This document shows, one piece after another, positions 5,394 to 14,015 of a stretch of 42,621 nucleotides of DNA. The notes below the pieces were generated by a model. The model did not search any database. It was not told where the DNA came from and saw nothing but the letters and a program-made list of their open reading frames with translations. Both the position numbers and the translations under genes were made by a program. Each line of letters starts with the position of its first letter. Within the stretch, counting starts at the first letter, position 1. The DNA is from an uncultured Collinsella sp. (GTDB lineage Bacteria; Actinomycetota; Coriobacteriia; Coriobacteriales; Coriobacteriaceae): contig URZI01000016.1 in the NCBI GenBank assembly GCA_900552385.1, forward strand, positions 1-42,621, given 5' to 3'.

Positions 5394-7754
5394 CTACACA
5401 CGGCGCTTGAGTTGCGCTCCGCCCTCGCCGGGCATAAGACGGCGAGCGTCGTAGACCGAATCGACGCTGCTGATGGAAGCCAGCAGCGGATCCAGACCGC
5501 TCGCGTCCGAGATCTCGACCATAAAGCGCAGAGTTGCAATACCCTCTCGGTTGGTCGAGGTGGCGGCGGAAAGGATATTGCCGCCTGCATCGCCAATGGC
5601 AATGGTGACGTCCTTGAGCAGGCCCATGCGGTCCAGGCACTCGACCACGATCTCGACCTGGAAAAGTGTATCGGCAGCACCATCCCACTCTACGTCAATC
5701 ATGCGCTCGGGGTGCTCCATGAGGCCCTTGACGTTGGGGCAGTTGGCGCGATGTACCGAAACGCCACGACCGCGCGTGATGAAGCCGACGATGTCGTCGC
5801 CCGTCACGGGGTTGCAGCAATGAGCCAGACGGACCAGCAGGCCGCTGTTGCTCTCGCCCTTGACGATAATGCCGTTACTTGCGCTCTTGCCGCGCTTTTG
5901 CGGCTTGCGGTTGGAGCCGCGAGCAGGCTGTTTCACGACCTCGGCGATAGCCTCGGCCTTGGTGAGCTGTTCCTCGGGCTTGGGGTCCAAGATTTGCTCG
6001 ACCTTATTGCCCACAGCGCGCGGGGCAACCTTGCCGGCGCCGACGGCGGCAAACAGGTCCTCGAGCTGCTTGAAGTTAAACTGCTCCGCTACGGCGTTGA
6101 GCGCACGCGTCGAACGCGGCGTAGAAATGCCATAGCCACGCTTCCGCAGGTCCTTGGCCAGCATATCGCGGCCGGCAGCAGCGTCGTCATCCTTGGTCGC
6201 AGCGGCAAAATAGCGGCGGATCTTTGACTTGGCGGAAGGCGTCTTAACGATCTTGAGCCAATCACGCGACGGCTTGGAACTCTTGTTAGTCAGGATCTCG
6301 ACACGGTCACCCGTCTTAATCTCGTGCGTGAGCGGAGCCACCGCACCGTTGATTTTGGCGCCGACGCAATGGTTTCCCACCTCGGTGTGAACGGCATAGG
6401 CAAAGTCGAGCGGCGTGGAGCCGGCACGAAGCGCCATGACCTCGCCTTTGGGCGTGAAGACAAAGATCTCCTGATCGAACAGATCGACCTTCAGCGAGTG
6501 CAGGTATTCCTTGGCATCGGTGATCTCGTCGGAAGCCGCCCAATCGAGCGAATGCTTGAGCCAGTTGATCTGGTCGTCCAAACGTTGAGCGTCATTGGTC
6601 TTGGAAGCAGACGATCCGCCCGACTTCTTATATAGCCAGTGGGCGGCAATGCCGTACTCGGCCTGCTCATGCATCTCGTAGGTTCGAATCTGAATCTCGA
6701 GTGGGCGGGCCGTGGGGCCGATAACCGTCGTGTGGAGCGACTGGTAGTTATTGACCTTGGGCATGGCGATATAGTCTTTAAAGCGACCGGGCATGGGGTG
6801 CCACAGCGTATGCACCGCGCCGAGCGTGGAGTAGCAATCGCGCACCGAATGCGTGATGACGCGCAGTGCCACCAGGTCGTAGATCTCGGAGAATTCCTTG
6901 CCCTTGCGCTTCATCTTTTGGTAGATGGACCAATAGTGCTTGGAGCGGCCGTTGATCTGGAAGTCCTCCAGACCAATGCGGTTGAGCTCATCGGTAAGCG
7001 TCTTGATGGTCTCGGCAAGGTAGCGCTCGCGGACCTCGCGCGACTCCGCCACCATGCGCGCGATGCGCTGGTAGGCATCGGGCTCCAGGTAGAAGAAGGA
7101 CAGGTCCTCGAGCTCCCACTTAATAGAGCTCATGCCCAGGCGGTCGGCCAAGGGCGCGTACACGTCCATGGTCTCGCGAGCCTTAAACAGGCGACGATCC
7201 TCGCGCAGGGCCGCCAGCGTACGCATGTTGTGCAGACGGTCGGCAAGTTTAACGATGATGACGCGGATGTCCTTGGACATGGCGAGGAACATCTTGCGCA
7301 GCGTGAGGGCCTGCTTCTCGTCCATGCTGTCGACTTCGATGTTGGTGAGCTTGGTCACGCCATCGACGAGCTCGGCCACCGTATCGCCAAACAGGCCGGA
7401 AACATCGGCAAGCGAGGTCTCGGTATCCTCAACGGTATCGTGCAGCAGCGCGGCGCACACCACATCGCAGTCCATCTTGAGATCGGCCAAAATGATGGCA
7501 ACCTCGACGGGATGGTTAATGTACATCTCGCCCGAGCGCCGTTTTTGGTTGCAATGCTTCTCGGCAGCAAAGCAGTAGGCCTGCTCCACCTTGGAGAAGT
7601 CGTCCTCATTCATATATTTGAGGCACAAGCGCTCCAGCTTGTCGTAGCTGTCCGCCATAATCTCGGGCGGCAGCTCATCGGCATGCTTATAGTGCTCCAT
7701 CTCCGAAAAAGGCTGGAGGGTGGAATCATGGGCGGTACGGGCTGCGGCATCCAT
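5394..7754 (-). CDS. rel: Bifunctional (p)ppGpp synthetase/hydrolase Rel
   Basis: A 786-residue stringent-response enzyme that makes and degrades (p)ppGpp on and off the ribosome. The HD hydrolase domain is intact (His81 in NHPVEVA, HDTVED at 105-110, later VKLADRLHNMRTL). The synthetase domain (about 260-375) has GRFKD at 323-327, the RxKD form seen in bifunctional Rel/SpoT rather than RelA, plus YQSLHTTV and IQIRTYEMHEQAEYG. A TGS domain (about 427-490), a helical region, a conserved cysteine zone (LAHCCNPVTGDDIVGF) and a C-terminal ACT domain follow. Length is slightly above typical. It starts 15 nt after the recJ-helicase stop, so the two are probably co-transcribed. Confidence 0.97.
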   Translation of the reverse strand: MDAAARTAHDSTLQPFSEMEHYKHADELPPEIMADSYDKLERLCLKYMNEDDFSKVEQAYCFAAEKHCNQKRRSGEMYINHPVEVAIILADLKMDCDVVCAALLHDTVEDTETSLADVSGLFGDTVAELVDGVTKLTNIEVDSMDEKQALTLRKMFLAMSKDIRVIIVKLADRLHNMRTLAALREDRRLFKARETMDVYAPLADRLGMSSIKWELEDLSFFYLEPDAYQRIARMVAESREVRERYLAETIKTLTDELNRIGLEDFQINGRSKHYWSIYQKMKRKGKEFSEIYDLVALRVITHSVRDCYSTLGAVHTLWHPMPGRFKDYIAMPKVNNYQSLHTTVIGPTARPLEIQIRTYEMHEQAEYGIAAHWLYKKSGGSSASKTNDAQRLDDQINWLKHSLDWAASDEITDAKEYLHSLKVDLFDQEIFVFTPKGEVMALRAGSTPLDFAYAVHTEVGNHCVGAKINGAVAPLTHEIKTGDRVEILTNKSSKPSRDWLKIVKTPSAKSKIRRYFAAATKDDDAAAGRDMLAKDLRKRGYGISTPRSTRALNAVAEQFNFKQLEDLFAAVGAGKVAPRAVGNKVEQILDPKPEEQLTKAEAIAEVVKQPARGSNRKPQKRGKSASNGIIVKGESNSGLLVRLAHCCNPVTGDDIVGFITRGRGVSVHRANCPNVKGLMEHPERMIDVEWDGAADTLFQVEIVVECLDRMGLLKDVTIAIGDAGGNILSAATSTNREGIATLRFMVEISDASGLDPLLASISSVDSVYDARRLMPGEGGAQLKRRV

Positions 7755-7769
7755 CGAGGTCCCCTTCCC

Positions 7770-10700
7770 CTAGGCCCGCGGAACGATCGGGCGGTTAACT
7801 TTGGCTAGCATATCAGAAGCGCACGAATCGAGTGCCCAGCTCCGAAAAGCCGAGAACTCCATGCGCGAGCGCAAGCCCTCCAAATAGCGAATCGACCTGC
7901 TCAATTGCACGCGGCCGGGATTTTCGGCCATCGCGATGCGACGAGTGTCGTCAAACCCCGAAACGCGACAGAAACCAAGCTCTTCGAAGATTCCCAGGCC
8001 ACTTTCCACCGAGCGCTCGTCGACCGGCGTGCGAGCATCGATGGCAAGGCACATCTGCGCGATGTCGATATCGCTCGCGCTAAAGGAATCGTCCCCGGTC
8101 TTGCCGCGGTTGGAGCGCCACATGGTCTGCAACGCACGATAGAGCGTGACGAGCTCGTCGCGCTCGGGCGCATAGCAGTCGAGTAGGCGCTCGTTAATGC
8201 GGGCATCGCGCGACGAATAGAGCAGATGGATCACGGCGGGCTGGCCATCGCGACCGGCGCGGCCACTCATCTGGTTAAACTCAATGCCGCCAAACGGCAT
8301 GTGATAGAGCACGACATGACGAATATCGGGAAGGTTGACGCCCTCGCCAAAGGCAGAGGTCGAAACAATGCAGCTGAGGCTTCCGTCTCGGAATGCTTCC
8401 TCCACGCGACGGCGATCGGAACGCGCAAGCCCCGCGTTATAGAACGCGATATGGGTTGCGCAATCGGGCACACGCTTGCGCAACGTCTTGGCGAGCGCCA
8501 CGGACTGGTCGCGCGAATTGACGTAGATGACGGTCTTTTCCCCCGTCGCCACAATCGACACCAAACGGTTCTCGCGGCTCGCAAGGTCGCGGTCGTCCTC
8601 GAGCTGCAGGTTCTCGCGCACCGTCTCGTCGACCACCGTGCGAGTGATCGGCAACATGCGGGCAAGCTCGGCCACGACCGGAGCCGTCGCGGTGGCCGTC
8701 GCAGCCATAACGACCGGGTCGCCCAGGGCTTTGAGGATATCGGGCATGTCAAGATAGGCGCTGCGGTCGCCGCCCTTGGCAAGGCCGGCGTGGTGCGCCT
8801 CATCGATAACGACAAAGCCGATGCGGCCCGAACGCGCGAAGCGGTCACGGTGGATAGACAGGAACTCGGGCGTCGTGAGCACGATACCGGTGCGGCCCGA
8901 AGCTAGACTGGCGAACACGTCATCGCGTGCGGCCTCCACGGTCTCGCCGGTCAGCACGCCAACGCCAATGCCAAGCGCTGCCATCGTCGACGAGAGGTGA
9001 TAGGCCTGGTCGGCAACGAGCGCACGCAGCGGATAGACAAAGATGCTCGCACGCCCGCGAAGGACCGCCTCGCGCGCGGCATGCACATGGAAGATGAGCG
9101 ACTTGCCGCGCCCCGTTCCCATAACGGCCAGAACACTTTGGTGATCGGCCAAGGCGTCGAGCGCCTCGACCTGCGCGCGGTGTGGCTGGTTCGAGCCGAT
9201 AAAGCTATGGATAAGCGAGCGTGTCAGCTCGGTATAAGAAAGCTGGGCGAGCGTCTCGCGCTTGCGCGACTCCAGGCGCAGGCCGGAATCCGCCGGCTGC
9301 ACGCCACGACGAAGCTCGCATGCCGGATCGTCGACGCTGGGCAGCGTGGTATCGCGGACCAGAACATCCTTGACCATGAGCTTGGGCTTCACACGACCCT
9401 GCCAATGCTCGGCAACAGCCTCGAACACCAAGTCGACGGCGCTGTCGCAATTGATAAGCTTGTCGATCTGCGGCACACGAAACATGATGGCCGGCACACT
9501 CGCGGCGCCATCCGTCGCCACGAAGCGCATGTGCTCGCCGGTCTTACCCACCACGGCGCGATCACACATCGTCACGCCCTCGGCAGCCAGCAGCGGCACC
9601 TTATTACCCTGGCCAAACGGCTCAAGGCGGGAAATCTGCTCGATGGTCTCGATATTCAATTCGGAAAGGTCGACCGTGGCGGCAACCTCGTCGGTGTCCT
9701 CAAAGTCCTCGGCGGGAAGCTCGGACAACACGGCGGAAAGGCGACGGCGGAACTCATCGAGTTTGGATGCCTCGATGGTCACACCCACCGCACCAGCATG
9801 TCCGCCGCGACGAATCATCAGGTCGGAACAGCGCTCGATGGCGTCAAACAGGTTAACTTTGCCCACCGAGCGACCAGAGCCGCGCGCGATACCGTCCTCG
9901 ATCGAGAACAGCAGCGCCGGCACGTGGTAGCGGTTGGTCAGACGGCTTGCCACGATGCCCTTGACGCCCTCGTGCCAGCCTTCGCCGCCCACGACGATCA
10001 CGCGTCCACCGTCATAGGTCTCCTCGACCTTTGCCATGGCATCGCGCGTGAGCTCCGCCTCGATCTCACGGCGCTGGCGGTTGATTTCCTCGAGCTCAGC
10101 CGCCAGTGCGCTTGCTTCGATGGGATCGCGGGCAAGCAGTAGGTCGAGCGCCAGCTTGGAATCGGCCATGCGACCGGCAGCGTTTAAGCGGGGAATGAGC
10201 GAGAATGACAGGCCATCCGCCGTAATGCTCGAAAGGTCCGCCTTGGCGAGCGCGGCAAGCGCGATATAGCCCGGGCGAGCGGTTACGCGCATCTGCTGGA
10301 TGCCCTCGGCAACCAGCGCGCGGTTCTCGGGCGTGAGCGGCATCATGTCGGACACGGTGCCCAGCGCCGCGACCTCGATAAGCGAACGCCAATACGACGG
10401 CTTGCCCAGACGCTCGCCCAGGACTTGCACCAACTTGAGTGCCACGCCGGCACCGGCAAGCTCACGCGAAGGACCATCGTCATCGAGCTTAGGGTCGGTC
10501 AGGGGTACGCCCTGCGGCACCTGATCGGAGATCTCGTGATGGTCCGTGACCACCAAATCGATCCCCAGGCTCTTCAGATAGGAAACCTCTTCCTTGGCGG
10601 CAATGCCGTTATCGACGGTCACGATCAGCTGGGGGCGAGCGAGCTCGTTAACGCGGTCGAGCGCCGCGCGCGAAAGACCGTAGCCCTCATCAAAGCGATG

Positions 10701-11057
10701 CGGAATAAACGGCGTGACATCGGCGCCAAACGTGCGCAGCGCCTCGGTCAACAGGCAGGTCGACGTAATACCGTCAACGTCAAAATCGCCAAAGACTGCA
10801 ATGTGCTCGTGGTTGCGAATAGCACGCTCGACGCGGTCGGCAACGACCGACATGCCCGGGATAATGAGTGGGTCGGCCCAGTCGCGATCGAGCGAAGGCG
10901 TCAAAAACAATTGGCCCTCTTTGATTGAGCCAATGCCGTGCGCGACCATAATGCGCGCCACCAGCCCGGGAATGCCCAGACCAGCCGAAAGCTCCTTTTC
11001 GAGCTCGGGGTTTTGCTGAGCGACCGCCCAGCGATGCGTCGTCTTAAGCGATGACAT
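7770..11057 (-). CDS. recJ: RecJ exonuclease fused to an SF2 helicase
   Basis: A 1095-residue fusion. Residues 1 to about 570 are RecJ, the 5'-3' single-strand DNA exonuclease of recombination and mismatch repair: DFDVDG at 91-96, VDNG at 148-151, TDHH at 171-174, the DHHA1 motif RRGGHAGAVG near 417 and an OB-fold stretch to about 570. Residues from about 605 are a superfamily 2 helicase: Walker A GTGRGKS (647-653), DEAH (752-755), the TAT motif (787-789), a motif V-like SAFGEGVNLP and motif VI QMSGRAGRDG (929-938). It is RecQ-like in motif VI but lacks the RecQ aromatic loop after DEAH and has no visible RQC zinc cysteines or HRDC domain. The ATG at 11057 is chosen because family homology starts there; the longer GTG-started frame adds 15 residues over the leader. 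First gene before rel. Confidence 0.93.
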   Translation of the reverse strand: MSSLKTTHRWAVAQQNPELEKELSAGLGIPGLVARIMVAHGIGSIKEGQLFLTPSLDRDWADPLIIPGMSVVADRVERAIRNHEHIAVFGDFDVDGITSTCLLTEALRTFGADVTPFIPHRFDEGYGLSRAALDRVNELARPQLIVTVDNGIAAKEEVSYLKSLGIDLVVTDHHEISDQVPQGVPLTDPKLDDDGPSRELAGAGVALKLVQVLGERLGKPSYWRSLIEVAALGTVSDMMPLTPENRALVAEGIQQMRVTARPGYIALAALAKADLSSITADGLSFSLIPRLNAAGRMADSKLALDLLLARDPIEASALAAELEEINRQRREIEAELTRDAMAKVEETYDGGRVIVVGGEGWHEGVKGIVASRLTNRYHVPALLFSIEDGIARGSGRSVGKVNLFDAIERCSDLMIRRGGHAGAVGVTIEASKLDEFRRRLSAVLSELPAEDFEDTDEVAATVDLSELNIETIEQISRLEPFGQGNKVPLLAAEGVTMCDRAVVGKTGEHMRFVATDGAASVPAIMFRVPQIDKLINCDSAVDLVFEAVAEHWQGRVKPKLMVKDVLVRDTTLPSVDDPACELRRGVQPADSGLRLESRKRETLAQLSYTELTRSLIHSFIGSNQPHRAQVEALDALADHQSVLAVMGTGRGKSLIFHVHAAREAVLRGRASIFVYPLRALVADQAYHLSSTMAALGIGVGVLTGETVEAARDDVFASLASGRTGIVLTTPEFLSIHRDRFARSGRIGFVVIDEAHHAGLAKGGDRSAYLDMPDILKALGDPVVMAATATATAPVVAELARMLPITRTVVDETVRENLQLEDDRDLASRENRLVSIVATGEKTVIYVNSRDQSVALAKTLRKRVPDCATHIAFYNAGLARSDRRRVEEAFRDGSLSCIVSTSAFGEGVNLPDIRHVVLYHMPFGGIEFNQMSGRAGRDGQPAVIHLLYSSRDARINERLLDCYAPERDELVTLYRALQTMWRSNRGKTGDDSFSASDIDIAQMCLAIDARTPVDERSVESGLGIFEELGFCRVSGFDDTRRIAMAENPGRVQLSRSIRYLEGLRSRMEFSAFRSWALDSCASDMLAKVNRPIVPRA

Positions 11058-11109
11058 AGGCACCCACCCCCGATAGGGGCAGGTCGCCGCGATACCTCTC
11101 ACGGTTCAT
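11044..11109 (-). other. Possible 21-codon leader ORF overlapping the recJ start
   Basis: On the minus strand an ATG at 11109, preceded by AGAGGA about 9 nt away, opens 21 codons ending at TAA 11046-11044, 11 nt past the recJ ATG. A short hairpin CCCC-TATC-GGGG (11068-11079) covers the purine-rich sequence before recJ. Translation of the leader could open it. This is suggestive only. Confidence 0.35.
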
Positions 11110-11165
11110 AGCGATGAGTCCTCTGTGTATGCCCGCTTCGGCAGGCAGATCTGTTGAACGGATTT

Positions 11166-11171
11166 ATTATA
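11166..11171 (-). promoter_or_regulatory. -10 element of the recJ-rel operon
   Basis: A perfect TATAAT on the minus strand, about 110 nt before the recJ start. No good -35 at the usual spacing. The 276-nt intergenic space (11058-11333) also serves the divergent transporter gene. Confidence 0.5.
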
Positions 11172-11333
11172 CCGTGCGGCGCGGACGCAAATCGCCGCAG
11201 CATGCCGCGGTTTCGGTAAACGATGCCGGTAATAGCCTCGAAATAATCGAGCGTTTCTGACGCACGGACACATGTGAGCGTCTAGCATATCCAGTCAAAA
11301 CGGATTCACGAGCAAAGGGAGTCACAAGAGCAT

Positions 11334-12332
11334 ATGAAGCAATGGGTTGGACTGGGCAAGTTTCTCGCGGGGCACATGCAAATCATCGTTCCGATTTGTG
11401 TGGCGCTCGGCGTGCTCTTTCCTCAACAGATCGGCGTTCTCAAGCCCATCGTTCCCACCTTGTTTGCCTTTATGACGTTCCAAGGTGCGCTCAGCAATAC
11501 CTTTCACCAGGTAGCCGAGGTGTTCCACCGTCCGCTGCACCTGATTCTGGCGTTGTTGGTCTCGGCGGCGCTTATTCCCATCGCGGCCTACGCCATGGGA
11601 TCGTTGTTCTTTGGTTCCAACCCCAACCTTGTCTGCGGCATCGTGCTCGAATACAGTGTGCCCGTGGCAGTCACCGCTTTTATGTGGATCAGCATGTTCG
11701 GCGGCAACGGCCCGCTCGCGCTCACCATCATCCTGACGTCCTCGGTCATCTCCCCTGTGACGATTCCGCTTACGCTCAAGCTCCTGCTGGGCGCCACCGT
11801 CTCGATCGACATGCCGAGCATGATGCAGAACATGGCCTTTATGATCGCCATCCCCGCCGTGCTCGGCATCGTGATCAACGAGCTCACGCGCGGATGGGGG
11901 CACGAAAAACTCTCCCCCGCGCTCTCGCCCGCCTGCAAGTTCATGATGATGGGCGTTATCGCCTCCAACTCCACCGCCATGAGCGAGTACGTGCTGCACA
12001 TGAACGCGGTGCGCTTGGAAGTCGCCCTCTTTATTTTGGTCTTCGCCATCAGTGGCTTTGTCGTCGGTTTTCTGGTCGCCCATGCGCTGCATCTGCCATA
12101 TAGCGAGACGACCACCATGTGCTTTACCTGCGGCATGCGTAACATCTCTTCGGGCGCCGTCATCGCCACACAGTACTTTCCGGGCGAAGTCGTGTTTCCC
12201 GTCATGTGCGGAACGCTGTTTCAGCAGGTACTCGCCTCGCTTATCGGACATCTCTTTGAGCGTCTAACCGGCGAGGAGCGCGCCGCCCAGCGCAAGCGCG
12301 TCGAAGCCGGCCGCGACGCCATGGCACGCTAG
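11334..12332 (+). CDS. Bile acid:sodium symporter (BASS) family transporter
   Basis: A 332-residue integral membrane protein with about nine or ten hydrophobic segments. It has features of the BASS/SBF fold, including the Pro- and Ser-rich crossover region (EYSVPVAVTAFMWIS, SSVISPVTIPLTLKLL) and a late small-residue motif (CGMRNISSGAVIATQYFPGEV). BASS members carry bile acids, pantoate, pyruvate or other organic anions with sodium; the substrate cannot be read from sequence. The C-terminal tail is charged and cytoplasmic. The ATG at 11334 has only a distant GGGAG. Single gene, divergent from recJ and convergent with the GalT-like pseudogene (30 nt apart). The position is notable in a gut organism, but bile-acid transport is not implied. 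Confidence 0.85.
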   Translation: MKQWVGLGKFLAGHMQIIVPICVALGVLFPQQIGVLKPIVPTLFAFMTFQGALSNTFHQVAEVFHRPLHLILALLVSAALIPIAAYAMGSLFFGSNPNLVCGIVLEYSVPVAVTAFMWISMFGGNGPLALTIILTSSVISPVTIPLTLKLLLGATVSIDMPSMMQNMAFMIAIPAVLGIVINELTRGWGHEKLSPALSPACKFMMMGVIASNSTAMSEYVLHMNAVRLEVALFILVFAISGFVVGFLVAHALHLPYSETTTMCFTCGMRNISSGAVIATQYFPGEVVFPVMCGTLFQQVLASLIGHLFERLTGEERAAQRKRVEAGRDAMAR

Positions 12333-12362
12333 ACTGTCCGCATTACGCGGGTGTTAGTCTTG

Positions 12363-13159
12363 CTATACGAGCGTTTCCAGATGCGCACGCAAGCGCTCAG
12401 CATCGATATCGAGCGTTGTCTCAGCATTGACCTGGGCCAAACGATAGCCGACAAAGTAGGGCGAAACCACCCAACGCGGCAGCGCCTTGGCAATGGTCCG
12501 ACCGCCCAGGTGATAGAAGAACAGGTTATACGACTCTGCGCGACCACCGTGGTGCTCGTTCAGGATATAGCGCAGAGCTACCTGGATTGCATCGGCGAAG
12601 AGACCCGCTCGGCTTGATCTCTCGTGTCATCGCTGGCGGCGATTCCCTGCGGGGCTGAAACGTTGATCTCAAAGAACCCCATGATGGGTTCGGTTGAGAT
12701 GTTGGCCGAGATCCTCCCCTGTTGCCAGACATTGATGCCTTCGAAATTGGCGGAAGCCAGCGAAGCATAGCCGTCTTCCTGCTCCAAACCCACAATCTGC
12801 ATGTGCGGATGAACGAGGCTACCGCCCGAGAGCGGACCCTTGTTCTTGTACATGAGCACGCTTCGATACTGCTGTGAATCGATCATCTGCTGCCAGCAAC
12901 CCAGGGCAAACCGCATCACATGGTGGAGTTCATCCGGCTCATAGGTCACCAGGTCGGCATCGTGATCGGCCGACTCGATCAGCACGGTTTGACGGGTGGC
13001 GCGCAGGGTCTTGAACTTATTCTCGAGCCAAATGCAATCGCCATCACGGCGAATGATGTCGGTGAGCCCTTCTGTATCGCAAAAGGGGCACGCGGTGCCG
13101 GGACGACGGTTGTCGTCGGGCTTACCGTTCGCCTGCCGAACGTCAAATACCAGCGTCAC
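12363..13159 (-). pseudogene. GalT-like (HIT superfamily) gene with a frameshift
   Basis: The first frame (GTG at 13159 to about 12605) encodes a Cys pair CPFC (residues 24-27) and the nucleotidyl-transferase-type HPHMQ (117-121), as in galactose-1-phosphate uridylyltransferase and DUF4931-like proteins. The frame then stops soon after, at 12578. The rest of the family sequence (GLFADAIQVALRYIL..., then HHGGRAESYNLFFYHLGGRTIAKALPR) is intact in another frame down to TAG at 12365-12363. Adding one G to the GGG run at 12606-12604 restores a single frame of about 265 residues. The start has GGAGG 8 nt upstream, formed by the last codons of cutC, so the two are translationally coupled. Either a true recent mutation or a homopolymer error. 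Confidence 0.85.
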
Positions 13160-13162
13160 GGG

Positions 13163-13840
13163 TTATACCTCCAGCGGCACAATCTTGGTGCCATGGAGCT
13201 CGGAGACGCCCAGTGCCGCCGCCACGGTATCGCGGTTGACCGTGGAAATGCCGCCGCCGGGAAGGATGGTCAAGCGGTCGCCCGCATACTCGATCAAGCG
13301 GGCCAGGTTTTCGAAGTTGTCCTCGATCGGCGTACCGGCAGCGCCACCATGCGTCAGGATGCGTGTGATGCCGCAGTCGGCGAGTATGTCAATCGCGTCG
13401 AGCTGAGCCTCGGGCGAGAGCTGATCAAACGCCATGTGGAAGGTGATGTCGATGGGCTCACGCTTGCATTCTTCGGTCGCGCAGCCCGCGGCCATCACGA
13501 GAGCGCCCAACGTAAGCTCGTCGAGTGCCCATCCGCCAGCGCAGGGCTTGCAGCAGCCAAAGACCAAGCCGTCAACGCCGGCGCTCACGGCAAGGCCCAG
13601 GTCCATCTCCATCATACGCAACTCGTCCTGGTTGTAGTGAAAGTCGCCGCCACGCGGGCGAATCATGCACATCACCCGTGCATCGTGCTCGTGTGCATAG
13701 TTGGTCGTAGCGCTGATAACGCCGGCCGAAGGCGTGGTGCCACCAACGGCAAGGTTGTCGCACAGCTCGATACGCCTTGCACCGGCATCGATAGCCGCCG
13801 GCACCCGCTCAAAGTTCTCGGCACAAAACTCGTACAGCAT
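13163..13840 (-). CDS. cutC: CutC family protein
   Basis: A 225-residue TIM-barrel protein starting MLYEFCAENFERVPAAIDAGARRIELCDNL, the classic CutC opening. MIRPRGGDFHYNQDE, FHMAFDQ, ILTHGGAAGTPIEDN and LPGGGI are further family motifs. CutC was named for copper homeostasis in E. coli, but its biochemical role is unsettled. The ATG at 13840 has GGGGG 7 nt upstream; the 19 residues further upstream have no SD. The last codons (CTGGAGGTATAA) supply the SD of the GalT-like gene 4 nt beyond, so the pair forms a small operon. A long palindrome lies upstream. Confidence 0.9.
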   Translation of the reverse strand: MLYEFCAENFERVPAAIDAGARRIELCDNLAVGGTTPSAGVISATTNYAHEHDARVMCMIRPRGGDFHYNQDELRMMEMDLGLAVSAGVDGLVFGCCKPCAGGWALDELTLGALVMAAGCATEECKREPIDITFHMAFDQLSPEAQLDAIDILADCGITRILTHGGAAGTPIEDNFENLARLIEYAGDRLTILPGGGISTVNRDTVAAALGVSELHGTKIVPLEV

Positions 13841-13898
13841 AGATAGACCCCCAAAGACAGCAGATGTTTTCCGACGGGCATTGTCACACATCCCCATG

Positions 13899-13967
13899 AA
13901 GTTGCGGTGGAATAGGGACTCTTTTGGCCTCTGGAGCCCGTATTCAGTCCCTATTTCACCGCAACTT
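13899..13967. repeat. Palindromic element with 22-bp arms
   Basis: The arms at 13899-13920 (AAGTTGCGGTGGAATAGGGA plus CT) and 13946-13967 are complementary over 22 positions with one G.U-type exception. They flank a 25-nt loop that itself holds GGCC...GGAGCC words. It sits between cutC and the liv terminator, 58 nt upstream of cutC. It has no U tract of its own and adjoins a separate, complete terminator. Confidence 0.85.
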
Positions 13968-13968
13968 A

Positions 13969-14005
13969 AAAAGGGGCGCTGACTGAGATAGTCAGCGCCC
14001 CTTTT
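13969..14005. terminator. Terminator of the liv operon (bidirectional)
   Basis: A 16-bp perfect stem AAAAGGGGCGCTGACT/AGTCAGCGCCCCTTTT with a 5-nt loop, followed by T's on the minus strand. It starts 10 nt after the livF stop. Confidence 0.95.
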
Positions 14006-14015
14006 GTTAGGTGGG

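Noticed and set aside
6639..7808. 389-codon plus-strand frame over rel
   Set aside because: Antisense shadow of Rel; no homology recognised.
11334..12332. Bile acid uptake as the function of the BASS gene
   Set aside because: The family covers many organic anions and nothing in the neighbourhood points to bile acids.
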